A stretch of DNA of 64,000 nucleotides from Symbiodinium natans (Eukaryota; Sar; Dinophyceae; Suessiales; Symbiodiniaceae): positions 62,001 through 126,000 of the forward strand of contig CAJNDS010002338.1 of the NCBI GenBank assembly GCA_905221605.1, written 5' to 3'. Positions 33,004 to 44,615 of the stretch are shown here, piece by piece. The translations under genes were made by a program, and so were the position numbers. The notes under the pieces are model-generated. The model worked only from the letters and a program-made list of their open reading frames with translations, was not told the origin of the DNA and ran no database searches. Each line of letters starts with the position of its first letter. The stretch's first letter is position 1.

Positions 33004-33373
33004 CTGTGAAGATGTGCCTGGCTGTGCTCTCATGTGCGAAAGGATCCATCTTCCGCCAAGCCGAAAGACCACAAGGGGGTGAGAATTTTTAGGGCTGTTT
33101 AGCTCTTCCTTGCCACATCTTCTGATGAAGATGGTGGCAGGTCCAGGGTGGCCCAGGTTGTGTTTCCGTTTCGGGCTGATCTTTCGGCTCCCTGCCAGGG
33201 CACAGCTGCCACGCCTCCTGCTTGGAAAGGGCAGCTCACCCCCGCTGTCTCATATACATCTTTTGCAGATAATATACGCTGTTTTTGCATACAATATCCT
33301 TGTACTTATAGTCTGCATACGCCGAGCAATGCTTCGTGGCTCATGCCATGTGTCTTCAAGCAGTCAACATGCA

Positions 33374-34649
33374 CTAGTCCGCCACAGCTGAAAGCTCTTC
33401 CCAAGTCTCCTGAATGATCTTCTCAATGTCCGTGATGTACCAATTCTCGATGTTCGCCTTTGCGCATCCCTACAGTTGTCTTGCGACCCGAGACTCTTTT
33501 TACTAGGTATCGCCAAGTATGGCACAAGCCCCTGACACCCGTTTACGAACCTGGCCATCCACCCTAAACTCTGCCCGGTGACCTGCGGATCGCGAATCCA
33601 TTGCAGCTCCATGAGCAGGGTGTACCCGACGGTCTGACAAAGGGCAGGCACTACAGCATGTTTTTTTCATGTACGCTAACCAAACACCTGAAGTCCTCAG
33701 CCATTTCCTAACACATCTTAAGAGTCTGTTGCCCGGTTTGTGCTTCCCCCCAACGGAACCTTCTTTGTTTCCCACTCTACACACGCCTTCCGGTCGGGGT
33801 TACACCGTTGGTCGGAGGCGAAGCCGCCGGCAGAGAGCGCCATGCCGTGCAACCCGGCATAGGGGCCTGTGGCACTTGGAGCTCAGGGAAGGTGCCTTTG
33901 GATTGGGGATCTTGGGCTTCTTGTCAGGTGTAAAGGCGCCCTGCTCTTGACCTTAATGCTCCAAACCTTCGGTCTGCAATCCCTCCCCCCAACAAGCCGA
34001 CAAACTGACATGTGTTCTCATGCTCGATGTGGGTGCGGCCATGCTGCACTCGTTGGCGCGCACGTGGGAGCCTTCCTTGACTCCGGCCGGCCTTACCTGG
34101 CAATCTAGAGGCATGTGCTTCTTCTCTTGCGCAGCGGGAGGCATGCGTTGTTGTGAATATGTGCATTGTTGTTAACTACAGGACTTCGAACTTGTACCCC
34201 TGCAGAACGTCGGCAGGTGCAAAGCACTTAGTGACAGACCTCAAACAAGGCCCGCAGAAGGCATGGGTTACGCAAAGGCTTCGCGAAATCGAATCCTACT
34301 CTCGCGAGCACCATCGCGGACTTTCGCGCCATGCCGTCAAGCCTGCAAATGTCCGATTCATGTTGAAATCTCATATATACATAGATAGATAGATAGATAG
34401 ATAGATATATATATATATATATATGTACATATGTATATATATATATATATGATGTACTACAAGCATTGTCCCTAGAGTCTGACAGAAACATCCCCACAGC
34501 CTCGAGCCTTCTGCCTTTCGCAACTTTCCCACAAGAAAGGCTTACTTCTGGCGAATCTGAAAAGCAAATTTGTCGAATGTCCTGGAAGTGGCCAGTGGAA
34601 GCGCTGCCCCAGAGTGGCTGCTGCCGCTTCCAGGTCAACGGGAAGTATC
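33374..34649 (-). CDS. Unidentified gene, 3' half resolved to its stop
   Basis: Exons in order: 34649-34542 reads ILPVDLEAAAATLGQRFHWP and ends at a GC donor that closes the frame, although a GTAAGC lies four bases earlier; 34342-34240 reads LDGMARKSAMVLARVGFDFA and ends GAG|GT; 34123-34097, nine codons KKHMPLDCQ, ends CAG|GTAAGG. After an unresolved exon, 33650-33583 (TGTAG acceptor) reads PALCQTVGYTLLMELQWIRD and ends CAG|GTCACC. The last exon, 33469-33374 (32 codons), reads GCAKANIENWYITDIEKIIQ then ETWEELSAVAD and TAG. The first three and the last two join in phase. Soluble, mixed helical protein; I cannot name the family. Confidence 0.65.
34381..34450. repeat. (GATA)n and (AT)n microsatellite
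   Basis: ATAG repeats pass into AT repeats interrupted by GTACATATGTAT. It lies inside the intron between exons 34649-34542 and 34342-34240. Confidence 0.95.
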
Positions 34650-35950
34650 CTGAAAGCACAAGTTGGGACTCGTGAGAGAGCCTTTTGCTGCCAGGATTGT
34701 GGCTGGATGGTGTTCATCAACCAGTTCAACGGTTGAACTTTAACTTGTCTTTGAAGCTCTTGAAACAGCAACGGCTTAAACACGCACATGTGAAAATGCA
34801 GAAGTATAAAACAGGACTACCACGCCTGTTCACAGGCGGAAAGGTCGAGTGGCCGTTGACGGAAGTCGTTTCCAGCAGTTCCAGTTGGCTTAGGGTTGCG
34901 CTTGGGACTTTAACCCTATTACTCTCTTGCTTGGGCGTCCAGGCTTGTTGAACCGGATAAACGAGGATCCTTCTCCGTCTCAGAGTCAAAAAGCAAGATT
35001 CCCAAATACCCCCAACAGTTTCTGATAAAACACACCCTGAGCCCTAAACTTTGTCCCTTTAAGAACCTGAACGCGAGTGATATTCTCTTAACCTGAAGCG
35101 TTTAAAGTTTAAAAGTTTCATGCAAACCTGCAAAAGTCTCGCAAAGCTGCTCGCCAAGGTCATCCGCTCCATGGTTGAGCGTCGGACCACCCTTGCATGC
35201 GCAGGATGCAAGGCGGGAGCAACCGTGTACACAGTTTCGTGTGCTACAGTACTGCATGTTGCACCCCCTGGCCCCTAGCAGCCCGACACACACACAACAC
35301 TGCAAGCTTCCCGGAGCCATCCATAAACCCGAAAGGTTAAACCATGTTATAGAAAAACCTCCGTTCACTGTCGCTGCACACCTTGCACGCCAAGGCACAC
35401 GATGCGGCGTGAGAACATTCCGGCAATCTTGACTGTCACATGCCGTGACTTGTCGTGCCTTGGATGCCCCCGAAGCCAGGGAGTGACAGCGCGAGGCCAT
35501 GCGGGGGCCTAAACGGGGCCTAAACGATAGCAACAAAGACAAAAACGAGTGAAGCCACCCAGACCAGCCCGAAGTTGGAGTGTTTGCTCTCCTTGTGCTG
35601 CCCAATTCAGAAGGTAAATCTGCCAACAAAATCTGCACAACCCGATGTAAGGCCTGGAGCCGCCCAATTTGGAAACTTCGTGCGGTTATAGGGTTCTGAG
35701 GTCGAGGTCGAGGAGCAGAAAGGGTGTCCGGCTATGTATCTGTTTAAACTTAAACGGTTTTCAGGGTTTAAGAGTTGGGCCCGAGGACCCCTTGCTCGAT
35801 TCACGTCGGAACCTTAGAAAACAGATGGCAAGAATGGCAAGAATGCTCAGCCGCGTGGCTCGAAAAACTCGCCCGGGTACTCGCGACTCCAGACTATGAA
35901 CCTCCATGAAGCAAGTCTGGCTTGCAGACACGAACAGCTGAAGCACTCAG
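34650..35950. other. Unassigned stretch
   Basis: Upstream exons of the 33374-34649 gene should lie here. A 178-codon minus-strand frame (35102-35638) is open but shows no domain and Cys-rich low-complexity character. I could not decide whether any of it is coding. Confidence 0.35.
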
Positions 35951-35951
35951 A

Positions 35952-37427
35952 AGCGCAGCTGGGTTTTTGTCGCCACGCGATGTGCGCAGCGTGGTGGGTT
36001 GAGTCTCTGTCTGCATATTGCAGTTCTTCGACGATTCTGTCTCGGATGAACCTTTTGCCGGACCATCCGATCACTTGGACTTTTTCTCCAGCACAGGTGA
36101 CTTAGCGGGGCAGGGTAGGGAGGGAGGGTATCCAAAAAGTCCGATGCGGAGCGTGAGTAGGCCATGAGCTGGCATAAGACTGCCTGTGGCAAAAGTCGCC
36201 GCAGAACCAGTTGCGACACAAGTAGCCGACAGGGGTGTTCACACGTTGTCGATAAACACTAGGTGCGAGCGAACCACGAGAGACTGCCTGAAATGTTACT
36301 CTGCTACTGCACACGGCCTAGCAGCCTCGCAAATGTATTAGGATACATGTGACTTTGTCCACAAAATCGAGCTGCCCATCCCCAGTTGTCGGCAACCCTC
36401 CTTTCTGCATGTCTCCGAGTCGCCATGGGAACCCACAAACGCCGAAAACACCGAAACAGCCCCCGAAAGGGACCCTTCGGTGGGCCTGGCGAAGATGTCC
36501 TAGGCTTACGGATGGGAGACGTCAGCGGGTGTGTGTGGGGATGTTTGATTTTTCTGTCCAACCCTGAGAGCCTCGGAGTCGAGGCGAGTCCAGCTTTTTG
36601 GGAAGCTGTTGCTTGTTAATTCTTTTCCGACGGCGGTGTTCTAGACGAGGCATGACCTGAGGATGAAACTCAATAACTTGATCCTGATCTGAACGCTTGA
36701 TACCACCTAGACCTCGAGACGCGAAAGCACTGAAGAACCACTGCTCGCCCTGTCCTTCGGGGTCCCCTCGGCGGGCTCTTGCTGCAGAGGGGTGGCTGAC
36801 TCCTCAGGGTTGAGCAAATTGGCGTTCACCTGGTAACTCCTAGTAACTCGCGGCTTCTTCGGCCAAGATATACGTCCGAGGGTCCTAGGGTTGATTGAAA
36901 CCAGGTGTTGGTAGCCATCCAGTCAGAAGACCGTGGACCCAAACCCCAAAACACTTAAAATACCCTTGGCGCCTTGAGGAGTGCCTTTGCAGCCTCCCAC
37001 ACACTCCTGCCAAGGAGGATAGCTGTTCCGAGGCAAGGTCTTTGGTCGAGGGGGCGGCTGAAGGGAGCTGAGGCGGTTGACCCTTCGGGGTTTCGAGAGT
37101 GAGAGAGATCGCATCTCCTCTGCATTCTTTCGTCCAGCTGTCCGAAGCCGGCGATCTCCGCGCCCGTCCTCGAGGCATTCGGCGGTTCCGGCGGCTTCTG
37201 GGGCTTTGAGAGTACGGTGAGGGTGCCTTCCGGCCTACGCGTATGCGTCACAATTATGGTGGGTCCGTAGAAGCTGGTGTGACACTCGCCTCTCGAGGAC
37301 TCTGCCTTGGCCTTGAAAGCCCAGGCCTTCGCAGCAGCTGCAGTAGACGGTCTTGGGGATCCAGGCCCAAAACCTCCAAGACAGACTCGTCCAAATAGGG
37401 CCCCCCCAAGATCCCCAAAACGATGCC
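35952..37427 (-). CDS. Exons of an unidentified gene
   Basis: Exon 37427-37327, CAAGAG|G to CGAAG|GCC, 33 codons, reads GPYLDESVLEVLGLDPQDRL then LQLLR. It is followed by a long open stretch from about 37300 to 36973 (GECHTSFYGPTIIVTHTRRP, later AILLGRSVWEAAKALLK) that ends at AAG|GC. Exon 36404-36354, GCAG to GT, reads KGGLPTTGDGQLDFVDK. About 36080-35952 reads RFIRDRIVEELQYADRDSTH. The pieces are on one strand in sequence, but phases are only partly closed. DESVLEVLGLDPQDRLLQL resembles a helical dimerisation region. No catalytic motif seen, no family assigned. Confidence 0.45.
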
Positions 37428-37783
37428 CTCTTGGAACCACAAGATGCCACGAAACCCCACATGGTCCGAAGATTTCTGGTAGTTCCGCTTAACTTTGATT
37501 TAAGACCGAGTTAACTATGTTAACTCCACACCCCGAGAAGCCCTCGAAAATTGAAAACCTACTCGCCGGATCCCCCCTCACACATACATCCAAGCCCACG
37601 AAGCCGATCCGCCGTCACCTTGACCTCCTCATCCGGTGTTGCAGTAAGGATGCTGCGCACGGCGCGGTGCGTCCGAACATCCTCCGATGCTCTTGGACGG
37701 TTCAGGGTTTAGGGGGAAAGTTTCGGGTCTTAGAAGGCAATTCTAATCATTAGAAGGCAAACCAACCTCACTGCTACTGGTGA

Positions 37784-38905
37784 TCAAGGCATTCCGGGGG
37801 TTGAATCTGCTGAATCCGGGGTTGAGATGTTGAGGCGTTGTCGAGCCTGCGCCAAGTGAAGAACGTCCAGCTGCAGGTGCTCGGACAAGCGACGCAGGAT
37901 GGCGCCTCTTTGTCTCTATGACTCGAGGGCGAGGAATCTGACCAACAAAATAGCCACAACAAAACAAAAATCATGCAAGAAAGAAAGGAACTTCTTATTC
38001 CTCCTTATAGACTCTAAGGATGAACTGACGAGCGGCGCTGGCGCAGTGCTAGGAGCCGGCTGAGGAACTTCCGTGCCAGGCGGCCCACCAGAAGCTCCCG
38101 TGCCTTTTGCTTCCGCGGGCGGAGCTTTTTTCCCACCATTCTGAAACCGAATTCTTCGAAAGAAGCAGCCCCCCCTCCTCGCGGCCTACAAAAAAGAAAG
38201 CAAAGACCTCCCACGGGTAGAACACGTTCCGCAGCACCGTGTTGTCGATGGCTGAGCGCCTCGGCGGGAAGGAAATGGCCAAGGTTTAGCCGAAAGGGAC
38301 ATTGAAACGTACTTGTGAGGCAGGGAATTTCCGGGCCACTCGGCATTTGCGCTGTACATGGCAACAGAACTTTTCACAGTCTCACTCCCAGCTTGCACAG
38401 TGCACGCCCACAGCCAGCACCAGGCCGCAAAAGATCATGAACCGTAGCACCCGCAACGTCGGGGAAATTGGACTTTCATCTTGCCATTTTGGCGCAAACC
38501 TCACCATTGTGTTCTAAAGGCCTGTCACCCCAACCTCATCCACAAAATAGGAAAGACAAGTTTGAAGACCACAGACGCTGCGACCCTGAAATATGGGTTG
38601 AAGAGAAAGGAAGTTGCTGCCCTTCCTGGGTCGCAGGCCCCTGCTTCTGGGCCACACCGCCCGTGGCCACGTAGGCGGAATCCTTGGGTGAAGCTCTCGA
38701 TTTTTCTCTGGGAGCCTTCCTTCGGGCTTAGGGGTGCAGGATGCTGGGCATAAGGCCAAGACTGCTGTTTCGCCTTGCTTGTTAGCGTGATGAGCTTCGA
38801 GGCTTCTGAGAAGCCTAAGGCCTGGAGGGCCTGGAGATGCCTGGAGTGTACCTCCCACCACAAAGACCCGAAAACGGTTCGGCAGAGCCCTTGCCAAGCA
38901 GCCAT
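37784..38905 (-). CDS. Unidentified membrane protein, 3' end resolved
   Basis: Exons in order: 38479-38404 (TLRVLRFMIFCGLVLAVG, a membrane helix, GC donor), 38369-38313 (AMYSANAEWPGNSLPH, GTACGT donor), 38259-38190 (SAIDNTVLRNVFYPWEVFA), 38140-38030 (KKAPPAEAKGTGASGGPP, a Pro/Ala-rich linker) and 37915-37784 (QRGAILRRLSEHLQLDVLHL, ending ADSTPGMP and TGA). All five join in phase. Upstream, about 38590-38525 holds VAASVVFKLVFPILWM, a second hydrophobic segment. An ATG at 38905 opens MAAWQGLCRTVFGSLWWEV, a possible start, though the exons between were not closed. The introns are very short (34, 53, 49 and 114 nt). The 114-nt last intron is itself an in-frame open frame with a hydrophobic stretch. 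Topology: N-terminal helices, then a cytosolic-looking helical tail. Function unknown. Confidence 0.65.
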
Positions 38906-40098
38906 GCCGCTGCGACCTGTTTCGAAATCAGGGTTTGATGGGTTTTGGACCGGGCCAGCCCTTAGGACCTCTTGGGTGTTAAGTAGTTTCGGTCTACAAC
39001 TTTTTTGGAGATGGGAAGGCCGAATTAGTTGGGCTCAACAGTTTTCAGGCTGTCCCGCTTGTGGTCAGCCAAAATGGCTGGCAGCCCTCTTGCTGGTCTT
39101 GTGCTCCAGACTAGTTGACTTGCTAGAGGAATAATTCCAAGCCCTGAACTGAAGTTTAGAATGTCTTGCCATAAAGTACGAACCGTAAGTCACCGAAAGG
39201 ACAAATCAACGCATCCGCCCCGCGACCCCACGCCCCCACACTCCCCCCCCTTCCCCCAAGTTTCTAAGAGTAGATTCTCATCGCCCGTCTGGTAGTCAAA
39301 GAGTGAATGCTTTTCGAACAAATTGCAAGCACCGCTCCCCTAAGATTGTACGATGTTGTACGAAAACATTCCCTAGCACCGTTCCCCACGGATCATGGAC
39401 TGGTTCGCCAAAGCATGGTCCTCATGACATGTTGAGGAATTCTCACAGTTTGGATGATTTTGCACCACAATTATGGAGAGCTGGGCACACTCACACCCCA
39501 GAGAACCGCCAGCCTTGCAGCGCGCGGCGCCTCGCATCGCCGTCCACCACAGTGGCCCAGCAATCCGGGCTTTGCTCGATGGGCCTCCGGCTTGTGGGGC
39601 TTACGAGCGGGTACGAGAGCTGCTGCTTCTGGAGCAGCGTGCGCAGCGTGCTAATGACTGCTACTGAGAGCTAGTGCAAGTGCCAAGATGATGACTTGCT
39701 TCGAACGGCAGCGTCGGGAGATTCAAAACGCAGCAGACTATGCAGGCTCTGCAACCTGATGCTTGTCATTTCTCTTGTACTGGCTATGCGCCCGACAAGT
39801 CGTCGTAGGAATAGGCTGTCACCCCAAGAATGCCCATCGCCTGAGCCCAACTCTGAGAGGCACAGGGACATACCGAGGGGCAACATATGGCAACATCAGT
39901 GTCAACGACCTAGTGTCCAGATTGTCCGAATCACTCCACCGTCATCCCACACAAACTCCTGTAGCATGCTGAGCAAAACATCCGCTCGACCCTGCCGGGC
40001 GCTTGAACACAACCCCGTCGCAAACGCAAAGAACAATCTTGCTACGTGTGGCGTTGGGATTGTTGCTACGAGTGAAGGTTCGAGGCTTTGAAGAAATC
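38906..40098. other. Spacer between genes, with possible relict spliced leader at 39067-39079
   Basis: A minus-strand frame at about 39500-39665 (STLRTLLQKQQLSYPL, then GTAAGC) reads as possible exon sequence but could not be tied to a neighbour; the plus strand is equally open there. The AGCCATTTTGGCT word on the minus strand at 39079-39067 is discussed as a finding. A (C)n-rich run lies near 39224-39258. Confidence 0.4.
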
Positions 40099-40385
40099 TT
40101 AGTCATTCTGTGAGCTCCCGGCGTCCACGAACCAGCTGTAGAGGATGCTCAAGTTGCCCCCTCGCCGGGAGCCGTACCACACCTCCTCAGGTTTAGGGAG
40201 CTTAGGCAGCGTATAAGGGTTTCGAGAGGTTCCTTGGGAGGTTCTTGGGAGCACTGGAGAGCTTCCCATCGCTCACTGCAACCCTTTGCCTCGCCGAAAG
40301 TGCCGAATTCCCCCCGACTTTGCCCCATGATCTCCGATAAACCACTCACTGCCATCGCATCAAGCGGCACCACTCTTACTCCGAA
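40099..40385 (-). CDS. Last two exons of an unidentified gene
   Basis: Exon 40385-40350, AAG|T to GCA|GTGAGT, 12 codons, reads FGVRVVPLDAMA. It joins in phase to the terminal exon 40185-40099, CTGAG|G, which reads EVWYGSRRGGNLSILYSWFV then DAGSSQND and TAA. The intron contains TTTAGGG just before the acceptor. The rest of the gene lies at higher coordinates and was not resolved. The terminal exon is well supported by its acceptor, codon phase and stop. Family unknown. Confidence 0.6.
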
Positions 40386-41399
40386 CTTAAGAGACAGTTT
40401 GAGACATGCCGAGGCATACGGAGACAAACGAACTGCCTAGCGTGGGGTCCGCGTGTACGTGCTGTCACAGACAGAAAGTCTGGCTCTTCCTGGTTTCCTA
40501 TGTGCGACCTGGGTGCCGTGAGGTGAATGATGTAAAGCTTCATCTCCACAATCTGATGGCCCTGAGCTTATCGAGCATCTGCGCAGCTGCCCCCAACAAA
40601 ACAGGCCACTGAGCGGCTATTGAAACACGATGTCGCTCTTTGGAAGCGTGTGATCAGTTTGCACTTCAATGCCTAGGGCATAAGCCCAACTGAAGACTGG
40701 CATAGATGCCTCCCGCCCCCACCCGGTGCCTGAAGGGGGAAGCAGTCATGTATCCTGGAATGCAATCACTTTTTTGACAAGGTCGCAGCATTGGCAGGGG
40801 TCATCCATGGGAGGAAGGACGCCCCAACTTGTCAGGGATCTGCCATATCATCATGAAGACCCCTGACAGACTGACTTGCAACTACAATCAAATCATCAGA
40901 CAGGCATCCACGTTGGCCTGAGTCCTGCTTATGAGCCTCAGCCCCCCCTGTTGTTCTCCGCCAGACTGCCAGCAACGATTAACAAAATCCCATGTGATCA
41001 TGGGTGTCCCACACATGACACCGAGAAAGGCTTGGATTGTACAAGCATTTGCTCATGGTCCTCCAGTGAGCTCAACGGTCTCAACAGCCGTCCAAAACCC
41101 GAAGCTTGAACAAGTTAGGGCCCGCAGGCCTGTATTTCGCCCGCTGCCGTCGTCGGATCTCCTGAAGCTCGGGCTTGGGGGGGGGGGCTTAGAAAGTCTG
41201 AAACAAACAACGACGGATCACAGATCCCTAGAGGGGCATCCCCCTCCAATTAATCGCAAGCCACAAGCTTGGCCTGAAAGCGAAGGAACTGGATGTGGCG
41301 GGTTCGTTCATGATTCTTTCGAATATCGTTCATTTGGAGTAAGCTAGAGAACCGACATGCGGCTGTCCCTTTTGGATCGCATGAGAGCTCACCAGCACA
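40386..41399. other. No gene recognised
   Basis: Plus-strand open frames at about 40876-41347 have no splice support and low protein character. A poly-G run lies at about 41176-41188. Upstream exons of the 40099-40385 gene are expected here. Confidence 0.4.
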
Positions 41400-42980
41400 C
41401 CTTTCTCCAATTTACGAACAGACGGGCCAACAGGAACAGGAAGGAGAGGAGCAAGAAGTTACTAAGGAGTTCAAAAGGAATCCAAAATCCAAAGGAGTCC
41501 AAGTTGCTCCGAAAAGTGCCGCGGGAAGTCGGGAAGCCAGCACTTTGCCCTTTTTTGCGCTAGGAGAAGCCAACACAGCCTGAGCCCTCTGCCCCACCAA
41601 AGCCATGCCAAAGAGGGGGCATGAGCCCGTGCCAAACCCTCTCCTCCTGCAGCTGGTCCAGGCAGTCCAAGAGGGGACTCCAAAGTGCGGCCTCGTGGAG
41701 TGCTTGGAGAAGTGATAACTCAGTGAACTCAGCTTTGACGGGCAATAAATGGTCATCTGCTTCGATAAGATAGTTTGGGAATGTGTTGGGAGTGTATGGG
41801 GGTGAACGGACTTCGTGGTCGAAACGCCGTCATTCCGACGTTTGTCCTTTTTGCCCGCTGCAAATAGTGCAGCATGCAACCAGGAGGGGCACCTGCACCT
41901 TCTCAACAAGCTGCACAGTGGTGGTGCATTCCCACAAGTATGTTGGAATCTCCCTGCGCCGAAGCGCTGCAAGTTTGCAGAACATGCCTGTGCAGGACAT
42001 GGTCAGTGGCCCCAGTCAAGCTACGTACCGATGCCCCAAACCTATGCTCCACGACGGCTAAGGCGGCTGAAGCCAACACCCGACGACGGACCAAGAGCAA
42101 CCGAAACCCAGGACCCCAAAGGCATGCCTGAAAATGGGCTCGCGGAAGCAAGCCACCTGCGAAGGCACCAAGTCAGGAGAGCGGACTGAAAGGGTGCGGG
42201 TACATGAGGGTAAGGCCTTGGACAACATGAACATCACATCTTTACGAAAGAGGGACGCTCTCGAACATGATTCGCTGGACCCTTGTAATCCCGTCAGAAC
42301 CTCTAAACAACCTCCAGCACAAGAATGCCGCACCGTCTTGTGCAGCGATACCAGCGACTCCTTCCGGAGACCTTGGAGAAAAAAGGTGATGGACTGAGAA
42401 CATTGCACTGGTGACTCAGACTTGGGGGCTAGAGCTGCCAACTAAGGTTTAGGGGGTTTAGTGTAACTGGTTCAGGACTGAGAGGTCCGGAGCACTGATA
42501 GTAGCTGCAAGGAAGCCTCACAAGTCAAGAGACATCAGCTCAAAATTGCATAGTTCTAAGAGCGCGAAGCTGCAAGCCATAGTCAAGCTCGGCACGGAGT
42601 AGTCGTGAGCCACAGCTGTGCCAACAAGCTCGACGTCCTGAGGGGAAGAACCCCAGGCGGCCCATCAAAACGAGTGAAACATACTGGAAACGTGAAAAGG
42701 AAAAACAAATTGGCGTGTGGACTTTTAAGACTAGAGAGCCGACACCTGCAAATCGACAGGATGGGATTCCATGCTGTCCACAGGCTGAGCTTCTGGCGGC
42801 ACATTGGGCAAGAAGGAGAACGCGTTCGTGCCGGCATGATGTCCTTCGTACAGACATCCACAGACACTTGTTTTTGCTCTTTTCTTGCCCGCCAAGCGCA
42901 TGCCCACCTTCCTCAACATCTGAAAGCTGTGTCAAACCCGAGAAGGCAATGGAGAAGCCATACGGCCAAACATGCAATGC
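41400..42980 (-). CDS. Unidentified exons, one with a membrane segment
   Basis: Protein-like minus-strand stretches: about 42390-42170 (SLVSLHKTVRHSCAGGCLEV), about 42050-41900 (FGASVRSLTGATDHVLHRHV), about 41745-41600 (TELSLLQALHEAALWSPLLD then CLDQLQEERVWHG) and about 41497-41400 (FELLSNFLLLSFLFLLARLF, a likely membrane helix). About 42850-42740, after an AAG|G acceptor, reads SPSCPMCRQKLSL, which resembles the second half of a RING finger. The first CxxC half was not found and a competing frame is also open, so I do not call a RING domain. Borders are approximate, and more than one gene may be involved. Confidence 0.4.
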
Positions 42981-44615
42981 AGCGCCCTGTTACTTTGGAT
43001 ACGCTCAACAGCCTTTTGGACCCCGTCCCTCAACCGTAAGCTGCATCCCAAACTAGCTAGAAGCCTGTGACTGCCGATCCCTTTTTACGCCTCTTGCATG
43101 CGAACCTTAAACCCTTCTTCTCCTGCAAACCCATTATTGACCACCGGAAAGGGACCCAAACCTTGTCCGATCTTCTCCGAATGACCCTCTACCTTGTCAA
43201 CACTGACGGGCCACTTGATCAGACCCCACGACCCGGGCAGCTTCTAATCTTTGAATCTCTTACACAGAAGTTGTAGGTGCCTTAGGAGTTCCGAGTTCCG
43301 GCAAACCGTCTGGAAACTTCAAGAGCATCCCCTGGGCCATTTGGGACATATGAAGTTTTTTGAAGCTCGAACCTCACCGAGGACTCTATGTCCTACAAAA
43401 CTTGGCTGCACTTAGGAGGGCAGCTAGAAATTGATTTTAGCTGCCTTGCTGGGAAACCCAATGCACCTAAAAAAGGCTAAGGATCTGAAGCTACCGTAAA
43501 ACACCACAAAGAAAACCGCAGCCGAGCCTGCGAGGGACTTCGCGGTGTGGTCCTCTTCCTTCACAGCAAGGCCAGCAGGGGACAGCAGGGGCCAGCAGGG
43601 GTTGAGGTGCTTTTGGGAGACAGTGCGAGCGGGCACCTGATGCTCTTGCTGGTACATGTGATTACATGTGTCACCGTCTCTACCTCACACGTGGCGCCAG
43701 TCACGTCTGCCCGCCGTGTCGCAACCGCTACCCTCTTAATCCATGGTCCATCGCGTCACCACCATCACAGCATCATCTTTTTGCAAATGGCATGGGTGGC
43801 AACACCGTTTATCCACGTCTGTTCAAAGACAGCACCTTGTAGGGAAGTACGAGCGAGGCGGCAGTATGGCCGTAAAAACGAACACGGCGAGCTCCGAGCA
43901 ACTCCGAGCGCCGAGCGCCGCCGAGCGACGCTCGTCGTCGCTCGTCTTCGCTGGTCTTCGCTCGTCTTCGGGCGGTCGCTCGTCTTCGCCTTCGCGTGTC
44001 TTCGCATGTCTGCGCAGATTTCCGCACAACCGTGCCACCGATGCAATCGGAAGTTTAGGGCTTATGCCGTGGTGTGTGGAAGCTGCGGTTCTGATCAGCT
44101 GGTGTAGCAGAGTCTAGTTTCTCAGTTTGAGTTGGATATCGTCCGTCGGGCAAGAGGAAGACAACATCCTACAGTGGAAAAGGAGTTTGTTCCGTCGCCA
44201 CAGGTCAGCAGACGAAGTTCACACAAAGATGTACAGCTTGGCTGGGGGGCTCATTCCCACAGAATGGGTCCACGTCTCTCACGATTTGGATCGGGGTCCG
44301 ATTTGGGAACAAGGCTCCACACTTATGAATTTGCCCAGGACAGCCTGCATTGAAGTCAAGCCTTTGTTTGAGGTGATCTGAGGCATACAACTTGAGGTGC
44401 CCCACCTCCTCAGGAGGACGAATTACAACTCACCTTCTGCAAATCTCGGTTTACAACTCTTTCAGTTGCAGCCGATAGTGCTGAAGTGAAGTGCAGCTGG
44501 AGTACACAATCCATGCACAACTACAAATCATTTAAATAAATAGGCCGCCGAAGATCCGGCGGCTCTCCAAATCTGCACAGGAACAGAAAACAAAAATTGC
44601 ATGACGAGAGCTCGG
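42981..44615. other. Spacer upstream of unresolved exons; CTCGTCTTCG-type simple repeat at 43920-44015
   Basis: Between 43920 and 44015 the plus strand is an imperfect array of CTCGTCTTCG and CGCCGAGCG words, which makes all frames open and Arg/Ser-rich. Around 44205-44380 both strands read as protein-like and I could not choose. An AG|G minus-strand acceptor near 44350 is compatible with an exon. No function suggested. Confidence 0.4.

Noticed and set aside
38480-38500. Spliced-leader-like GCCATTTTGGCGCAAAC on the plus strand
   Set aside because: Wrong orientation relative to the gene and two mismatches in the core; it falls in an intron next to an acceptor.
42740-42850. RING-finger tail SPSCPMCRQKLSL
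   Set aside because: The first zinc-binding half (CxxC and CxH) was not found upstream and another frame is equally open, so no RING protein is claimed.
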